The notes below the pieces were generated by a model, which did not search any database, had not been told where the DNA came from, and saw only the letters and a list, made by a program, of their open reading frames with translations. Below are positions 24,041 to 35,637 of a stretch of 64,000 nucleotides of DNA, in pieces; within the stretch, counting starts at the first letter, position 1, and each line of letters opens with the position of its first letter. Location: NCBI GenBank assembly GCA_010093485.1, contig MU001502.1, positions 206,057 through 270,056 of the forward strand, read 5' to 3'. Source of the DNA: Karstenula rhodostoma CBS 690.94 (taxonomy: Eukaryota > Ascomycota > Dothideomycetes > Pleosporales > Didymosphaeriaceae). A program made the translations under genes and the position numbers.

Positions 24041-25740
24041 TCAGCTATAAGCAACACCGACGCCGCTAGGTATCCCATTCATCCCGCCAGATCGCCAGGT
24101 GTCTTCCTGTTTTGTACCCGGCGGTAGCCAGCTCGGCGGCGCGTGTCCGTTCGGCCTACCCGCGCCCATGTCGTCATCTTTCTTTGCATCGCGGCTTTCC
24201 ATGAGCGCATTCGACAATGGATACGCTCCGGTGCCGGCGGACATTATCGCTGGGCTCGCGGTGAAGTTGCCGCGAGGCAGCTTGTCGGTGGTGAGCGGCA
24301 GCAGCGTACCTTGGGCTTTGGACTGGAGCGCCCGAGCCTGCCTGTCCTTCTTCGCAGCGTCTGATGTCCTATCATACAGGTACAGCCCCACAAACGTCAT
24401 GAAGAAGCCGGATGCTTGTATCTTGGTCATCGGCTTCCCAAACCAGATGATGGCGAACACGATGACGAAGACGCGCTTAATGAGGCTCGCAACCGAGTAG
24501 GTGACGGGCGAGATCATAGATAGTAGGACAAAGGCAACGATGTTTTGGCCGAAATGAAACGTGCCATTGAAGATGAATTCGAGGAACAAGCGCCCATGGT
24601 CGAATGCTTCGGGATGCTCGTTCAGATTGATCGAGGCGCTGCTGAGGAAATCGGCCAGCAGCCCGAAGCCTTCAGACCATAACCACAGCGGGAGGGTAAG
24701 GATCAGTGCAAGCCCAGACGAGTAGCACAGCAAGTTTAGCTTGTCAGGCTTGGTAAACTTGGACGGTGGAAGACCTTCTTTCTCGGCCGCAGCTGCATCG
24801 TTGAACAGCTTCTTAGAAATAATGTTCTGTGTAACGAACAAGATGGCACTCGCGAATGCCATGATAAGTCCCATGAAGTTGGCATTGAAATCCGCGGAGC
24901 ACGCCATGACCACACCGAGCGTGAGTGGGATCAAGGAGAGGTACGTGGGTGTTGAATAGCGGATCCCGAAGAAGATGCGGTACGCCCCCACGGTGAGCAG
25001 CGGAGACAGCCCCTTGATCGTGTGAACCAAAGACACGGGTATTCTCCTAGTAGCATCCGAGCTCAGAATGTGTCCTCCAATCTGAAATACGGCGAGTGGG
25101 AGCGTAGTCATGATGAGCTCCTTGGTTGGTGGACGGATCCCATATTTCAGGAAGGGCAATGTCTGCTTCATGCGGGGATATCTGCGGGCCAGCGCTGCAA
25201 GGAACAAGCACCACCCAGAGACGAACATGAATTGTATGACCGTGAGCGTGACCGGTTTCGGAAGGGCCGTGAGGATCGCTTTCGACGAGGTGTTGGAGAC
25301 GATGGAGGTCATGTACCAAACGCCGCAGAGCATCTGTACCCGTTAGCAATGCGCCTGGATATATTCCATTCCCAGTTACATACAACAAGCGCGGGCGAAA
25401 CCGGCGCCTTGAGTGCATCTGCAAGCTCGTGCGCATTCTGGCTGACACTGGCCTTGCGCGTCCGTATCGTCCTGATTGCCTCGCTGAGACTCTTCTGCCT
25501 GCCGTGCCTGGTGGTGGGGCCATGCGCCGAGCTATGCCCTCTCGCCCGCTGTTCTCTCCGCGGCTGCCAGCGATCGGGGGTATGTATGTTTCCGTTGGGC
25601 TGCTGGCTGCGACTCGGGCTAGGAGTCCGCGATATGAGGCCGAAGGGCTCCTCCTCATGCGTCGGCAGCAGGTCGGGCTGGAAGGCGGGGAACTTGAAAG
25701 TCTCCTTGGGATTCGCATCGGGCAGCGCCGCGGTAGCCAT
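24041..25740 (-). CDS. SLY41: Triose-phosphate-translocator-family transporter, Sly41-like
   Basis: Exon 1 is 25384-25740, the intron is 25334-25383 and exon 2 is 24041-25333, giving 549 residues. The first ~120 residues are hydrophilic and Arg/Ser-rich. About eight to ten hydrophobic helices follow, beginning LCGVWYMTSIVSNTSSKAIL, the usual opening of the TPT part of the drug/metabolite transporter superfamily. Family patterns include VSLVHTIKGLSPLLTVGAYRI and SPVTYSVASLIKRVFVIVFA. In yeast the relative Sly41 is an ER/Golgi multi-pass protein that rescues loss of Ypt1; its substrate is unsettled. The C-terminal ~100 residues are polar and probably cytosolic. An assignment to another TPT subfamily cannot be excluded. 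Confidence 0.88.
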
Positions 25741-26749
25741 TGCGGCTGGGATCGAGCGTTCGTCTTGCGATTTTGCGTTGTTTCGTTAAGCCATGGACGC
25801 TGGGATGATGCGACGCGATCGGAATCGGAAGACTAGGTGGCCTGAAAGCGGAGCTCGCCCTGCGGGACACAGCGTCGTACACGTGGGCGGCCGGACTCTC
25901 GCAGAGGTTTTCGTAGCGCCTGGGAAGGGAGGTTGGCTGGCGCAGCGCTGTTGCGGCTGTTGTTAGCGACATTGAACATCCTCCGCCCAAATTGGAACCA
26001 TGGTTCCGCGACAGGGGCAATCTATTCACGCTTAAGCTGCGGCTTGTCCTTGGCCCAATGACGTCCCAGCCCCGCGTCCGCCACCATCACGTTGCACCCC
26101 CACAGTGTGCATGCTGCATAGTACAGGCACCATCATTGGCATCGCGATTCTGCCATGCCTTTCTGTTCCATCTTCGCGGTGTGGTTGTGGTGGCTCTCGG
26201 TGGTGCTTCGCCGTCGCGCGTCACCTTTAGACATGAGCGCGTAGTCGTTCCGCTGGGCGTGCGGGAGCAGCATGCACCATTCTCGTTCAGCAGCTCGTGG
26301 CTGATCTTGGGGCCGTATCAGATCGGAACAAGAGGGACGGCCACATTGCATGATTCGTTGATCTAATCATCGACACTGACGGCTCCGCAAAAGCAACCTG
26401 GGGAGCTGACCCTCTCGAGTGCGTAGGGGGGTTTCGTTCGCTATAGTAGGATCCCGACGCGCAGTTTCGGAGCACCTGTTTCACCAGTTTTCTCAAAGAA
26501 TCTGGAGCTTGGTTTCCAAGAGGTTCTCATGCAAGACTCGTGAGAGCAAGCTGCGAGCGTGCAGCCAATGCATTCACCAGTAATGTTTTAAGTAGAACAC
26601 TTGTAGCTGGCCAGACGAGACCGGTGACTTTCAAGGTTTTGTCAAATTCCCATAACATTTCTTCCTTCAATATGTAACTACCTACAGGACTGTCGGTAGC
26701 GGTCATCTTTTGACTTTCGAAGTCTCGCAAAACCTAACTTGCACGTCGA
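25741..26749. other. Intergenic region upstream of the transporter gene
   Basis: This is the promoter side of the SLY41-like gene and the upstream side of an esterase relic. The short open frames on either strand have no recognisable product. Confidence 0.5.
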
Positions 26750-28525
26750 TATATGAACCGCACAAGATAACCTTTCTACATCCTGGCAGAATAACCTCAT
26801 ATGCTATGCCTCGGCCGCCAGCGAAGAACGCGACTTGCGTTCCAAGAAAAGTAGATAGCTCATCTGTCCTTTTGTGCCTTCACGGCCAGTCACCTCGGAG
26901 TTGCACCACGGGCTTGAATGATGCTAATGCATTTGGCTACAGAAGCGGGACTCGAAGCTGATAACGGCCTGGTTACACATACTCTGGACCTCGTACCAGA
27001 CCTTCGTGCTTGTGATGTACCCTACTGACGTAGTAACTTGGTCGGGTGATGATTGGCGTAAAAGTTTGGATGCTTACAGTTGGAATGCAAACTAACTCAG
27101 TCTAGACACATGGGGCTTTGCCGATGTACAGGCGGCTGTAGACAATATCCCAGACTGGATCGAACAGGCCGGTTGGCGAGGACTAGATGTATATACCAAC
27201 CGCTGGATCGTAACCGGCCATTCGAGTGGTGGACAAGGGACTTGGTACCCGCTAACCCGTCCGGACAAGATTCTGGTTGCAGCACCTGTATCTGGCTATG
27301 CTTAGATTCAAAGTAAGTTCATCTCAATGCGCCTCGGTGTCTGGTATCTTACAGAGTATGTCCCGTACAAGCTCTAGCGGCCTGCAAACCCGCGACGCAC
27401 AGCTGTACTCAGTGCTGCCACCAATAGCTACCGCCATGAAATGTTCATGCCCAATGTTCATGGTTTTCCCATCCAGCAGTAACATGGTGGAATGGAAGAC
27501 AACGTGCCAGCTTACAACTCGCGACTTTTGACCTAGCTATTGTTCATCTCGGGCACTAACTCTAGCTACAACGGTGTCGTTGGGCAGAACCACTGGTGGG
27601 ACACCGTCATGACCACGCCGGAGCTGGTGGAATGTTATTACTTGCGGACCAATAGCACCGATACGCTCCCTAGGAAGCTAGAAGAGTTCGAGATAGCTGT
27701 CGGCGATTCTGGAAACATGGGTTGAAAGGTGTAATCAAGGTGCTCCAGTTTGAGGACCTGGGTTAGTACGGCTGCGTAGCTGTCAAAGGGCGTGAGATCA
27801 CTACGTCGAACGTGGTGAGCGTAGAGTTTGACCCTACAACTTGGGGTTGCGGTTTGATGGCGTTGACATCTCAACTGAGAAAAACAACAGATGATTCTTC
27901 CGGTATGACGATGGCTTCTGGTCCATTGATTCAGCTACCATTACCGACAATGCTCGGATTCGTCGAGGCCGCTAACTGGGGTCCACGACCGCCATACTCC
28001 GCATCCACGACCCGTTCATCATCCGCCACCAAGACACTATCACAGCCACGCACCTCGCTCTCCAGGTCTCCCGCAACCTCCATCAACACTTCCAGGACGA
28101 CGCCAAAATCGTCTCCTTCACATCTTGGAATGTCACCACGAATGGCACGAGCAACGTTATGACCCTAGCCCTTGGCGATACCGCGCTTCCTAACTTCCAC
28201 TCGGACTTCCCTGTCCAGCCTTCGAACTCTGGTATTTCTGTCCGCGACCGCAAGGGGACGCATAGCTATGGCCGCAATGAGGAGTCTGTCGGTGCTGAAT
28301 TCTGCGAGAGGAGCGGCTGGAACTCGTGCTCTGGGGAAACGACGAAGAAGCATTAGCGCAAGCCGTGAGGCTGGTGACTGGGGTCGGTCAGCCAGACTTT
28401 GCGTTGCTGGGTGAGAGGGCGAGGTGGAAAGGCGTGGAAGGTGCGCTTGCGTTGGGGTTCTTTGACCATGCCTGGGCGGTGACTGCGTTGTCTCTTGAGA
28501 TCCTTACGTACGTGTTTGGTACTTG
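26750..28525 (+). pseudogene. Decayed secreted esterase / prolyl-oligopeptidase-like alpha/beta hydrolase
   Basis: Conserved pieces of one hydrolase can be followed across three frames. They are VLLCLHG, then GLEADNG, TFVLVMYPTDVVTWSGDDW, an intron that splices to HTWGFADVQAAVDNIPDWI, and RWIVTGHSSGGQGTWYPLT, which holds the nucleophile-elbow Ser. After these come SYRHEMFMPNVHGFP, NHWWDTVMTT, ALQVSRNLHQHF, and finally GNDEEALAQAVRL with ALGFFDHAWAVT. Stops interrupt it at 27303-27305, 27375-27377, 27480-27482, 27534-27536 and 27723-27725, the last four in one reading frame, and the frame shifts after that. Several stops sit where the family has Trp or Gln, which fits C-to-T changes on either strand. 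The active gene would have been a secreted or vacuolar hydrolase. It is now dead. Confidence 0.8.
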
Positions 28526-29169
28526 AATTTCTGCTTGACAAATCATCCAGTCACAGTATAGTTGATGAACCGACCTCGAAAGCTACTACTCAAACCGGTG
28601 GCACACCCTAGAGCTGACAGGCTCCATCAGAATCCGTCCCGATCGCTGCCGTTTACTGTTCACCTTCACTACACGCCCTTTCAAGCCCCGCGTCAGTCAC
28701 GCGTCACTAGAAAGCATTCGCGCGGTGAAGCAAGGTCGTTTGCCGAATTCTACGCGTTTCGTCGGCGCGAAGCCATAACTTGCGCTGTGACGCGCCGTTG
28801 TCGCGCCTGCCCTTCTTGAAAGTTTTCCGCACCTTCGTCCCACTCCACTCTCTCACCTTCCACCTCTTCTCGACACTCTCTTTTCTTCCTTCTCTTACGA
28901 CGTACGCCGCGGTATTCGCTCCTTGCACTCTCTTTACTATCGCTGCTGCCCTCTAGGGACACCAGCCGCAGCCGCCCGCGAGTATATACGCACCCTGTAA
29001 CTGACTTGTTTACCCTCTCCAACCAACGGTTCCTATCTACTCTGGCCATTTACGCCGCCAATCGGGGACTGTTCGCAACTGTGTTTCACATCTTATCTCG
29101 GGTCTGATATCTCGGATCTCTCGAATCGAATTTGCCAATCTACCAATACCCGACACTACCGACAGCAAC
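28526..29169. other. Intergenic region and leader of the Pumilio gene
   Basis: The region is pyrimidine-rich from about 28800 to 29050, as is common in long fungal 5' leaders. No gene is seen. Confidence 0.5.
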
Positions 29170-31652
29170 ATGAGCTTCAATCTTACCTCGGACGGTTCTC
29201 CTACGCCGCGCAAGGCCGTTTCTCGGTTCCCCGTGCCCAACGATCTCAGGCTTGATACTTCCCCAGAGGTACTTGGCTTTGGGCCGGTAGGCACTCGCAC
29301 TCGTCAACACCCCTCACAGTACGTGTGGCCTGGCAGTGCGATGTTGACCTCCAATATGCAGGGTGCGAAGCGTCCGCTGGGCTCATCGACACTGGGCAAT
29401 CAGATGATGCCACCGCAGCCGAACATCGATGCTTATAAGGTAAGGCTACTACTCCCTCCATCTAAGCTGTCGCTAGATCTCCATGCTCACATCTGAAAAG
29501 ATCAAGATCGAGCAAGGCAATCATGGCGATGGTTCCGTTGTCGACTCTTTGCTTCAACGCCTACATGAGCAGCGTTCTTCTCCTAACGACCAGTACGGTT
29601 CTTCCAACGGCTCTTTTCCGTTGACCCCGGCCACGGATGAGTACATCAGCGGTACCCCCAACACTGAGCCTGACTCTGTCTTCGTTGAATCTGCCGAGCT
29701 ACGCAAGCTCAAGGCTGAGCTGCAGGAGGCGCGCAGTGAAGTCGCTCGCATGAACCAAGAGCTCCACAGCACCCACGTCGCCAAGTCCACCGTTGAGCAT
29801 CTTGGCCAGTCATCGGAAGCCGACTACGCCTATCCTGATGAGGTGACTGAGCAAACCCTCACGCAGCTGCAGAACAAATTCAATGCAGCAAACCGCACGA
29901 ACTATGCTTGGGGCAACGAGACGCGTCCCTTCTACAATTCCGGTGCTCAGCAAGGCTTTCCAGGCATACAGGCTCCCTCCCGCCCCCCCATGCCTCAACA
30001 GAACTATCGTGGTCGAAACAACTATCTGAATGAGCCTACCCACTTCCCGCTTGACCAAGGCTTCCGTGGTGGCAGCAACCCACCGACCCGTCCCACGTCC
30101 GGTTTCGATCCTCCGATGTACAACCAGTACGTTGGCCCGCAGATGTACACGCCCTATCAGCCCACCCCCATTGGAACTGCCGGCCCCGTTGGACCTATGG
30201 GCACTAGACTATCCCCCGAGGCTTCTGAGTTCAGCGTTAGAGACGCCATGGGCCCCTCGCCTTGGAACTCCCAGGTATGATTCAGCGCAAATGCATGTAA
30301 CAACGCTTGGGACATGTGGCTAACAAATCGCAGCCACCGTCCGATGTTGGCAATGGCTCTCAGTACGTCGCACCTGCTGAGCCAATGAACTATCGCCGTC
30401 TATTGGATCGCAACATGAGCTGCAATTGGAAATATATTGTCGACAAGATCATCTGCAACAATGACCAACAGGCCTCCATCTTCTTGCAGCAGAAGCTCAA
30501 GGTCGGCACTCCTGACCAGAAGTATGAGATTGTGGAGTCGATCATCGCTCAGGCGTATCCTCTTATGGTCAACCGCTTTGGCAACTTCCTCGTCCAGCGC
30601 TGCTTCGAGCACGGAACCCCGGAGCAGGTACGGAAACCCACTTTTGTAACTTCGATGAGCGTTACTAACTCGTGCTCGCAGGTCATCGCTATCGCCGGCG
30701 CGATTCGTGGAAACACGCTCACTCTGAGCATGGATCCGTTCGGTTGCCACGTCGTGCAGAAGGCTTTCGACTGCGTACCTGAAGAGTACAAAGCCACCAT
30801 GGTTCACGAGCTTCTTCGACGCATCCCGGAGACCGTCATCCACCGTTATGCTTGCCATGTGTGGCAAAAGCTCTTTGAGCTCCGCTGGAGCGACTCTCCT
30901 CCTCAGATCATGCGATATGTCAACGAGGCCCTTCGCGGCATGTGGCACGAAGTTGCTCTGGGCGAGACTGGCAGCCTGGTCGTTCAGAACATCTTCGAAA
31001 ACTGCCTTGAGGAAGACAAAGTACGTCAGGGAACAGATGTAGCACTCCCAAGCTAACGCGTAGCAGCGCCCTTGCATCAACGAGGTGCTGGCCAGCATCG
31101 ATGTGATATCCCATGGCCAGTTCGGCAATTGGTGCATCCAGCACATCTGCGAGCATGGAGCTCCCGCCGACCGTAGCCGAGCCATCGACCACATCCTTCG
31201 ATTCGCTACAGACTACAGCGTCGACCAATATGCATCCAAGGTCATCGAGAAGTGTCTCAAGATTGGTGGCAATGACTTCCTCGACCGATACCTCGAGAGG
31301 GTTTGCGAAGGCCGTCAGGATCGTCCCCGCATGCCGTTAATCGATAGTAAGTGGACTCGTTCGCGACCATGTTTACTGCTAACGAAGAGCAGTTGCTGGT
31401 GATCAATTCGGCAACTACTTGATCCAGTACATTCTCACCAATAGCGGTTCCCACCATCGTGAGGTTGTCGCTTCCCACATTCGCAAGCATATGGTGTCCC
31501 TCCGCGGTTCGAAATATGGCTCTCGTGTCGCCATGCTCTGCTGCAACCCAGCTCTTGCGACGCGCCCTGGCCCGCCGGGTGGTCTCATCTCGCGCAACTA
31601 CTCGGGAGTTAGTCGAACCGGAAGCGGCAGCACCTATGGTAACTTCCGCTGA
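29170..31652 (+). CDS. Pumilio-family (PUF) RNA-binding protein
   Basis: PUF proteins bind 3' UTRs and control mRNA decay and translation. Exons are 29170-29439, 29501-30274, 30334-30627, 30682-31020, 31067-31346 and 31393-31652, for about 738 residues. The acceptor at 29476 is an alternative for the second exon. The first ~360 residues are disordered, rich in Pro, Gln and Asn, with a coiled-coil stretch (RKLKAELQEARSEVARMNQ). The Pumilio domain then has eight helical repeats with recognition helices DQQASIFLQ, NRFGNFLVQ, DPFGCHVVQ, HRYACHVWQ, GETGSLVVQ, GQFGNWCIQ, DQYASKVIE and DQFGNYLIQ, capped by SKYGSRVAM. Repeat 7 has the Ser/Glu pair that reads G. The overall type resembles Mpt5/Puf4 or Puf3, and I cannot decide which. 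Confidence 0.92.
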
Positions 31653-33022
31653 ATGCCATCCCAATCCTACCAACACGTCGGTAGCTGCAACCATCTCAAC
31701 CCGGCGCCTTTTTCTTAGAATCGACGCAAATGTTGCAGCATACTATCCGTTTGGGTATCGCACGTAGCTATGGACGCGCTCGCATTCGCTTACGTCCTCG
31801 ATCTCCAAAAGGTATCATGGATATGCCAAAAATACGCCCATGTCGAAAAGATTGATCGAAGCCCTTGGGATACAAAAATGATGCATTTCCTACCGTCGGT
31901 TGGTTCAGCATTGTTTCCTGCAAAACATTACCTTCCTATCTTCTCCTTTGTTTAGCACGGCGCATCTCCAGTCGGACCAGACTTGTTGCAAGTTTACCTC
32001 GGAGGCCAGGCGTATGAGCTGATGGAGCTACTTGACACTTGTTACTTTGTATGCCTATCCTTTGAATTGAACAAAACATGGCGAAAATGGTAGCATGATT
32101 ACGAGTTCGACTGGGATGTAGGTATTTTTCAAAATCCATGACATCCTGGCTGTGTCTCTTGTCTTGATTGTTCCTTTCGTGAGGTTGGTGTGCATTCGCG
32201 CGTAACCATTCTTGCAGGGCGAGAATCTCCAGCCCCGAGTTGGTGCGAACTTCGGGCATGCTCGGTGTCGCATCGGATCGCATTCGGGGCTTTCGAAACT
32301 GGTCACCAAAACTCTCAACAAGCACGAACAAGCAGCGCAAAAGTCGGCAGCATGGCAGAATTGTTTCAAATCATTTTTGGAAAGCAGGGAAGGCTGGATG
32401 CTTCGATATTTCTGTTGCGGCCTTGCGGCGTGGCCGTGAGTGCCGAGATGCCGCTTCGGCATCTTTGAGATTAGGCCCAGGGTCCTGCGGATCTCGGCAG
32501 GTTGGCGAAAATTATGGATGCTTACATGACTGTTGTGATGCAGCAGCGAACGCGTTGCGTTGGAGGGTTTGTGATGCGAACTGTGGAGATACAAGTATCG
32601 TCATGGGAAGCGTTGCAGAGGCTTCTGAGCTATGAGATGTGTAGAGAGAGGTCTTTGCCAGCTTGGGCTATTTAGTTGCTAGCTTAGATACATGTTCGAA
32701 TGCGGCGACTGAGAAGGAATAATTTCGAACATGCCGATGGCACCCAAAATGTCGCGTGATGAACTGACCGCCCTCGTGTAAGCCGGGTGGTGCCGCCGAC
32801 TCTAGGCTTTAGCTCGGGGCGCTCGGCGACGTCACCATTGAGTATTGTTGCCGTCGCCCTGCCGCCGCCTGCAGCACTCGTCTTTTATAAGGTCACGTCG
32901 TCGCCCCCAGCCTGACGTCAATTCCTCGCTTTCTGCACACTGCATACGCACTTCCTGTACCACGAGCCCACCGCGCCGTTCGATTGAAGATTTAAAGCCA
33001 GCCACACGATAAAGCGAACGCC
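31653..33022. other. Intergenic region: PUF 3' flank and RCF2 promoter
   Basis: No credible gene was found. Minus-strand frames at 31936-32594 give Cys/His-containing peptides without recognisable structure. The right end contains a TATA-like TTTTATAAGG at about 32882-32891, a GACGTCAC half-matched CRE near 32828 and a perfect TGACGTCA at 32913-32920, all upstream of RCF2. Confidence 0.5.
32913..32920. promoter_or_regulatory. CRE/ATF palindrome TGACGTCA upstream of RCF2
   Basis: This is a perfect 8-bp binding site for bZIP factors of the ATF/CREB class (for example Atf1/AtfA). It lies 103 bp before the RCF2 start and about 25 bp after a TATA-like element. Confidence 0.55.
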
Positions 33023-34026
33023 ATGAAGATTCTTACAAAAGAAGAGGAGCAGGCGCATTACGAGTGAGTAGAGAAGATGGATGTACGTATGGAGACGAGG
33101 CTGATCTTCGGACAGTGCGACTGTTAGGGGTGGAACCGTTGGCGGTCTCATCGGTTTGGGGATAGGCGCCGCGGCTGTCGTGGGCGCGAGCAAAAGATAC
33201 CGCAGCTTCCGAGCGCTCTCGATACCGTTCCGCGCCTTTCTCATCACATCCTCCGGTTCCTCCGCCGGTACATAATTTTCCTCCCAAGCTTCTAGTCGAA
33301 ATGTAGTGTGCTAATGGTGCGCAGCCGTCATCGCCGCAGACCGCGCTTCCAACGCCTTCGACATCTCGCAAAACCCCGACAAGCAGCGCGAAATCGAGCG
33401 CGAGCGCCACCGCGAACAACTTTACAATGCCAACAAGAGCGCCATGACGCGCGCAAAGGACTGGGCGTCGGATAACCGGTACCCGCTGCTCTTCGGCTTC
33501 TGGATCGCCTCCATGGCGGGCTCCTGGATCGCCGTCAACCGCAGCCCCATGTCTGGCGCGCAGAAGATCGTCCAGGCGCGTATGTACGCGCAGGGACTCA
33601 CGCTGTCGGCGCTGCTGGCGAGTTTTGCATTTGAGGGGAACGATGTTGCGAAAGGGAAGGGGAGGTGGGAGACGATTACTGTGCTGGATCCGAATGATCC
33701 TGAGCACAAGCATATGATTGAGAAGAAGATACATCATGAGCGCTATGCGGGCGAGGACCAGTGGAGAGGTATGTTTACTGCATCTGTTATGCCTCGTTAT
33801 GCTGCGAGGCAATGCGCAAGGCTTGGCATGAGCGATAGCCGGCATTGCGAGGACTGTTGACTAATGTGTTGCAGAGATGGTCGAGGCCGAGGAGGCACGG
33901 ATGAACGAGGCCAAGGCGGCGGAGAAGAAGAAGCAGCAACAGCATTCGTCTGAGTCGAAGACTGAGTCAAAGAAGCAGGCCGAGAAGTCACACAAGGATG
34001 AGAAGGAGGCGGAGAAGAAGTCATAG
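33023..34026 (+). CDS. RCF2: Respiratory supercomplex factor 2 (HIG1 domain)
   Basis: Rcf2 is an inner mitochondrial membrane protein that associates with cytochrome c oxidase and supports supercomplexes. Exons 33023-33063, 33116-33267, 33325-33768 and 33875-34026 give 262 residues, and all junctions keep frame. It starts MKILTKEEEQAHYDA. A glycine-rich hydrophobic segment (GGTVGGLIGLGIGAAAVVGA) precedes a charged loop. The HIG1-type part then reads AKDWASDNRYPLLFGFWIASM, followed by QKIVQARMYAQGLTLSALLA, giving two further membrane helices. The C-terminus is a Lys/Glu-rich tail. Size and layout match fungal Rcf2. A TGTAGATA element lies 138 bp after the stop. Confidence 0.9.
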
Positions 34027-34869
34027 AGGACCCTTTCGTCGTTGCGGTTCCATTCCTACGGTCGACACAAAGACGAAGTATTTCCTATCGTTTGAATGGC
34101 GTTGGGTGGCATTGCCTGTTTTAGACCAGATGCCGAATGTGTATTTCTAGCTGATGGTTGCATTGTAGATATGTTTCGGTCGTTGTCTAAACGCGCGGTA
34201 TGTGTAGCTGAATATTGAATATCAGGATATCTTTGTGCACAAGTCGAATACCTCATATACTTTGCAAAACGGTCTGCAACTAAGTCCAGCCTGGTTCACA
34301 ATCGGCAACAAGTTATCCCAATAGCCCTCTCCTTACAAGCATCCCCCCCATGCCACGCTATCTAAATAGTTCCCATCATCTCCTACATCGCACTAGAACC
34401 TCCCGCGGCGAGTCAATCCGACTTGCAGGTCTCCTCAACCTTGAGCCGCTTCCCCGAGCTCGAGGGCGTATAGTCGGAATCTTCCTGATCGTCATGATGC
34501 CAATACCCGGCCTCGGACTGAGAATAGTCACCCTACGCTGGAGCAATACAAATAGGTCGGAAGTGTCCTGTGCCGCGTGCCTCGCCTTCCTTGGATGGAG
34601 ATTGTGGAAAGCGTTCATCTCAAAGAATCAAGCATGCCATGACTACCACAACACTGAGTCAGCAGATACACTTTACAAGAAGAGGAATTGTTTGAAACTG
34701 AGTGCACAACAGGACGACATGGCCTAGGCGAGATGTGACGTCACCTTATTGAATAATTGGCCGCCTCTGAGCTTACCGAGTACATCAAGGCTGAAACTAT
34801 CGCTCTACAAAACGAGTACAATATTTGCGAGCCCGAAAACAGAGTGTAAAACTAGGCATCATCAAAGTA
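34027..34869. other. Intergenic region with a TGTAGATA motif and a CRE palindrome
   Basis: The left part is the RCF2 3' flank, including TGTAGATA at 34164-34171. The right end holds GTGACGTCAC at 34735-34744, upstream of the next gene. The plus-strand frame at 34350-34727 has no recognisable product. Confidence 0.45.
34735..34744. promoter_or_regulatory. CRE/ATF palindrome GTGACGTCAC
   Basis: This perfect 10-bp palindrome contains TGACGTCA. It lies 125 bp before the start codon at 34870, a position comparable to the sites upstream of RCF2 and of the BTB gene. Confidence 0.5.
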
Positions 34870-35449
34870 ATGACTTCTCAACCTCCATTCGCACTTTTCG
34901 TGCTCGACGAAAATATCGACATTGAGGTGAGTGCAACTGCAAACATCCACGATACCTGTGGCTAATAACTACTAGTACCTCAACAGAAGCCTCAAACTCG
35001 CCCATGACTGGGACGCGAACGCAACATGGGACTTGTGGGTAGCGACCAACTCATATGAAGACATGCCCGCGGCACCAGGCGAAAGGCAACCTCCACCAGA
35101 AGCCACAAAGCCACCACTTGAAAACTCGTTTAAATCGCCATGGATTGGCAAGACTGTAGAGGATTGCGCCGTGTGGTTGCAAAATGCACCAGATAACAGC
35201 GGTGTAGAGAGGGAATATTTTACCGCGATGAATCGTTTCTCTAGGGAGGACGATACCGTGCTTACATGTCGTGTTCGGAGTGGAAGTAGCAGGGTTGAGG
35301 TTGGCTATTACCCATTGGCCACTGCGGATATATCGATGTATATGATTACTAACCGTGGTTCGAGGTTTGACGAGGCGGGATATACATATCAGGCCCGGGT
35401 GAGGCGCGACGGGAAGCCAGATCGAAGTCAAGGAGGCCCGTTTTATTAG
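34870..35449 (+). CDS. Small hypothetical protein
   Basis: Exon 1 (34870-34926) encodes 19 residues ending DENIDIE. The intron 34927-34975 has GTGAGT and CTACTAG borders. Exon 2 (34976-35449) continues YLNRSLKLAHDW, for a total of 176 residues. The protein is soluble, Trp- and Arg-containing, with a VGYYPLATADISMYMITN stretch that may be a beta-strand core. No motif or family is recognised. Clean splicing and codon pattern argue that the gene is real. Confidence 0.6.
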
Positions 35450-35637
35450 AAAGTATTCAACGCCTGCTTCCGCTAATGTGTTGAACGCCTCTTGAATTCT
35501 ACGTTATTCATATCTTGTATACACGCACAACCTGATATGTCCGTCCTCCCAGCGTACGTGCGAGCGCCCATCCATACAGATCTTATCTCGAAGCAAAAGC
35601 ACGACCATCTCAAACAGCCAAAGACATTCCAACAGCC

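Noticed and set aside
32055..32640. Cys/His-containing frames on both strands
   Set aside because: The Cys and His spacing fits no zinc-finger pattern, and the frames overlap one another.
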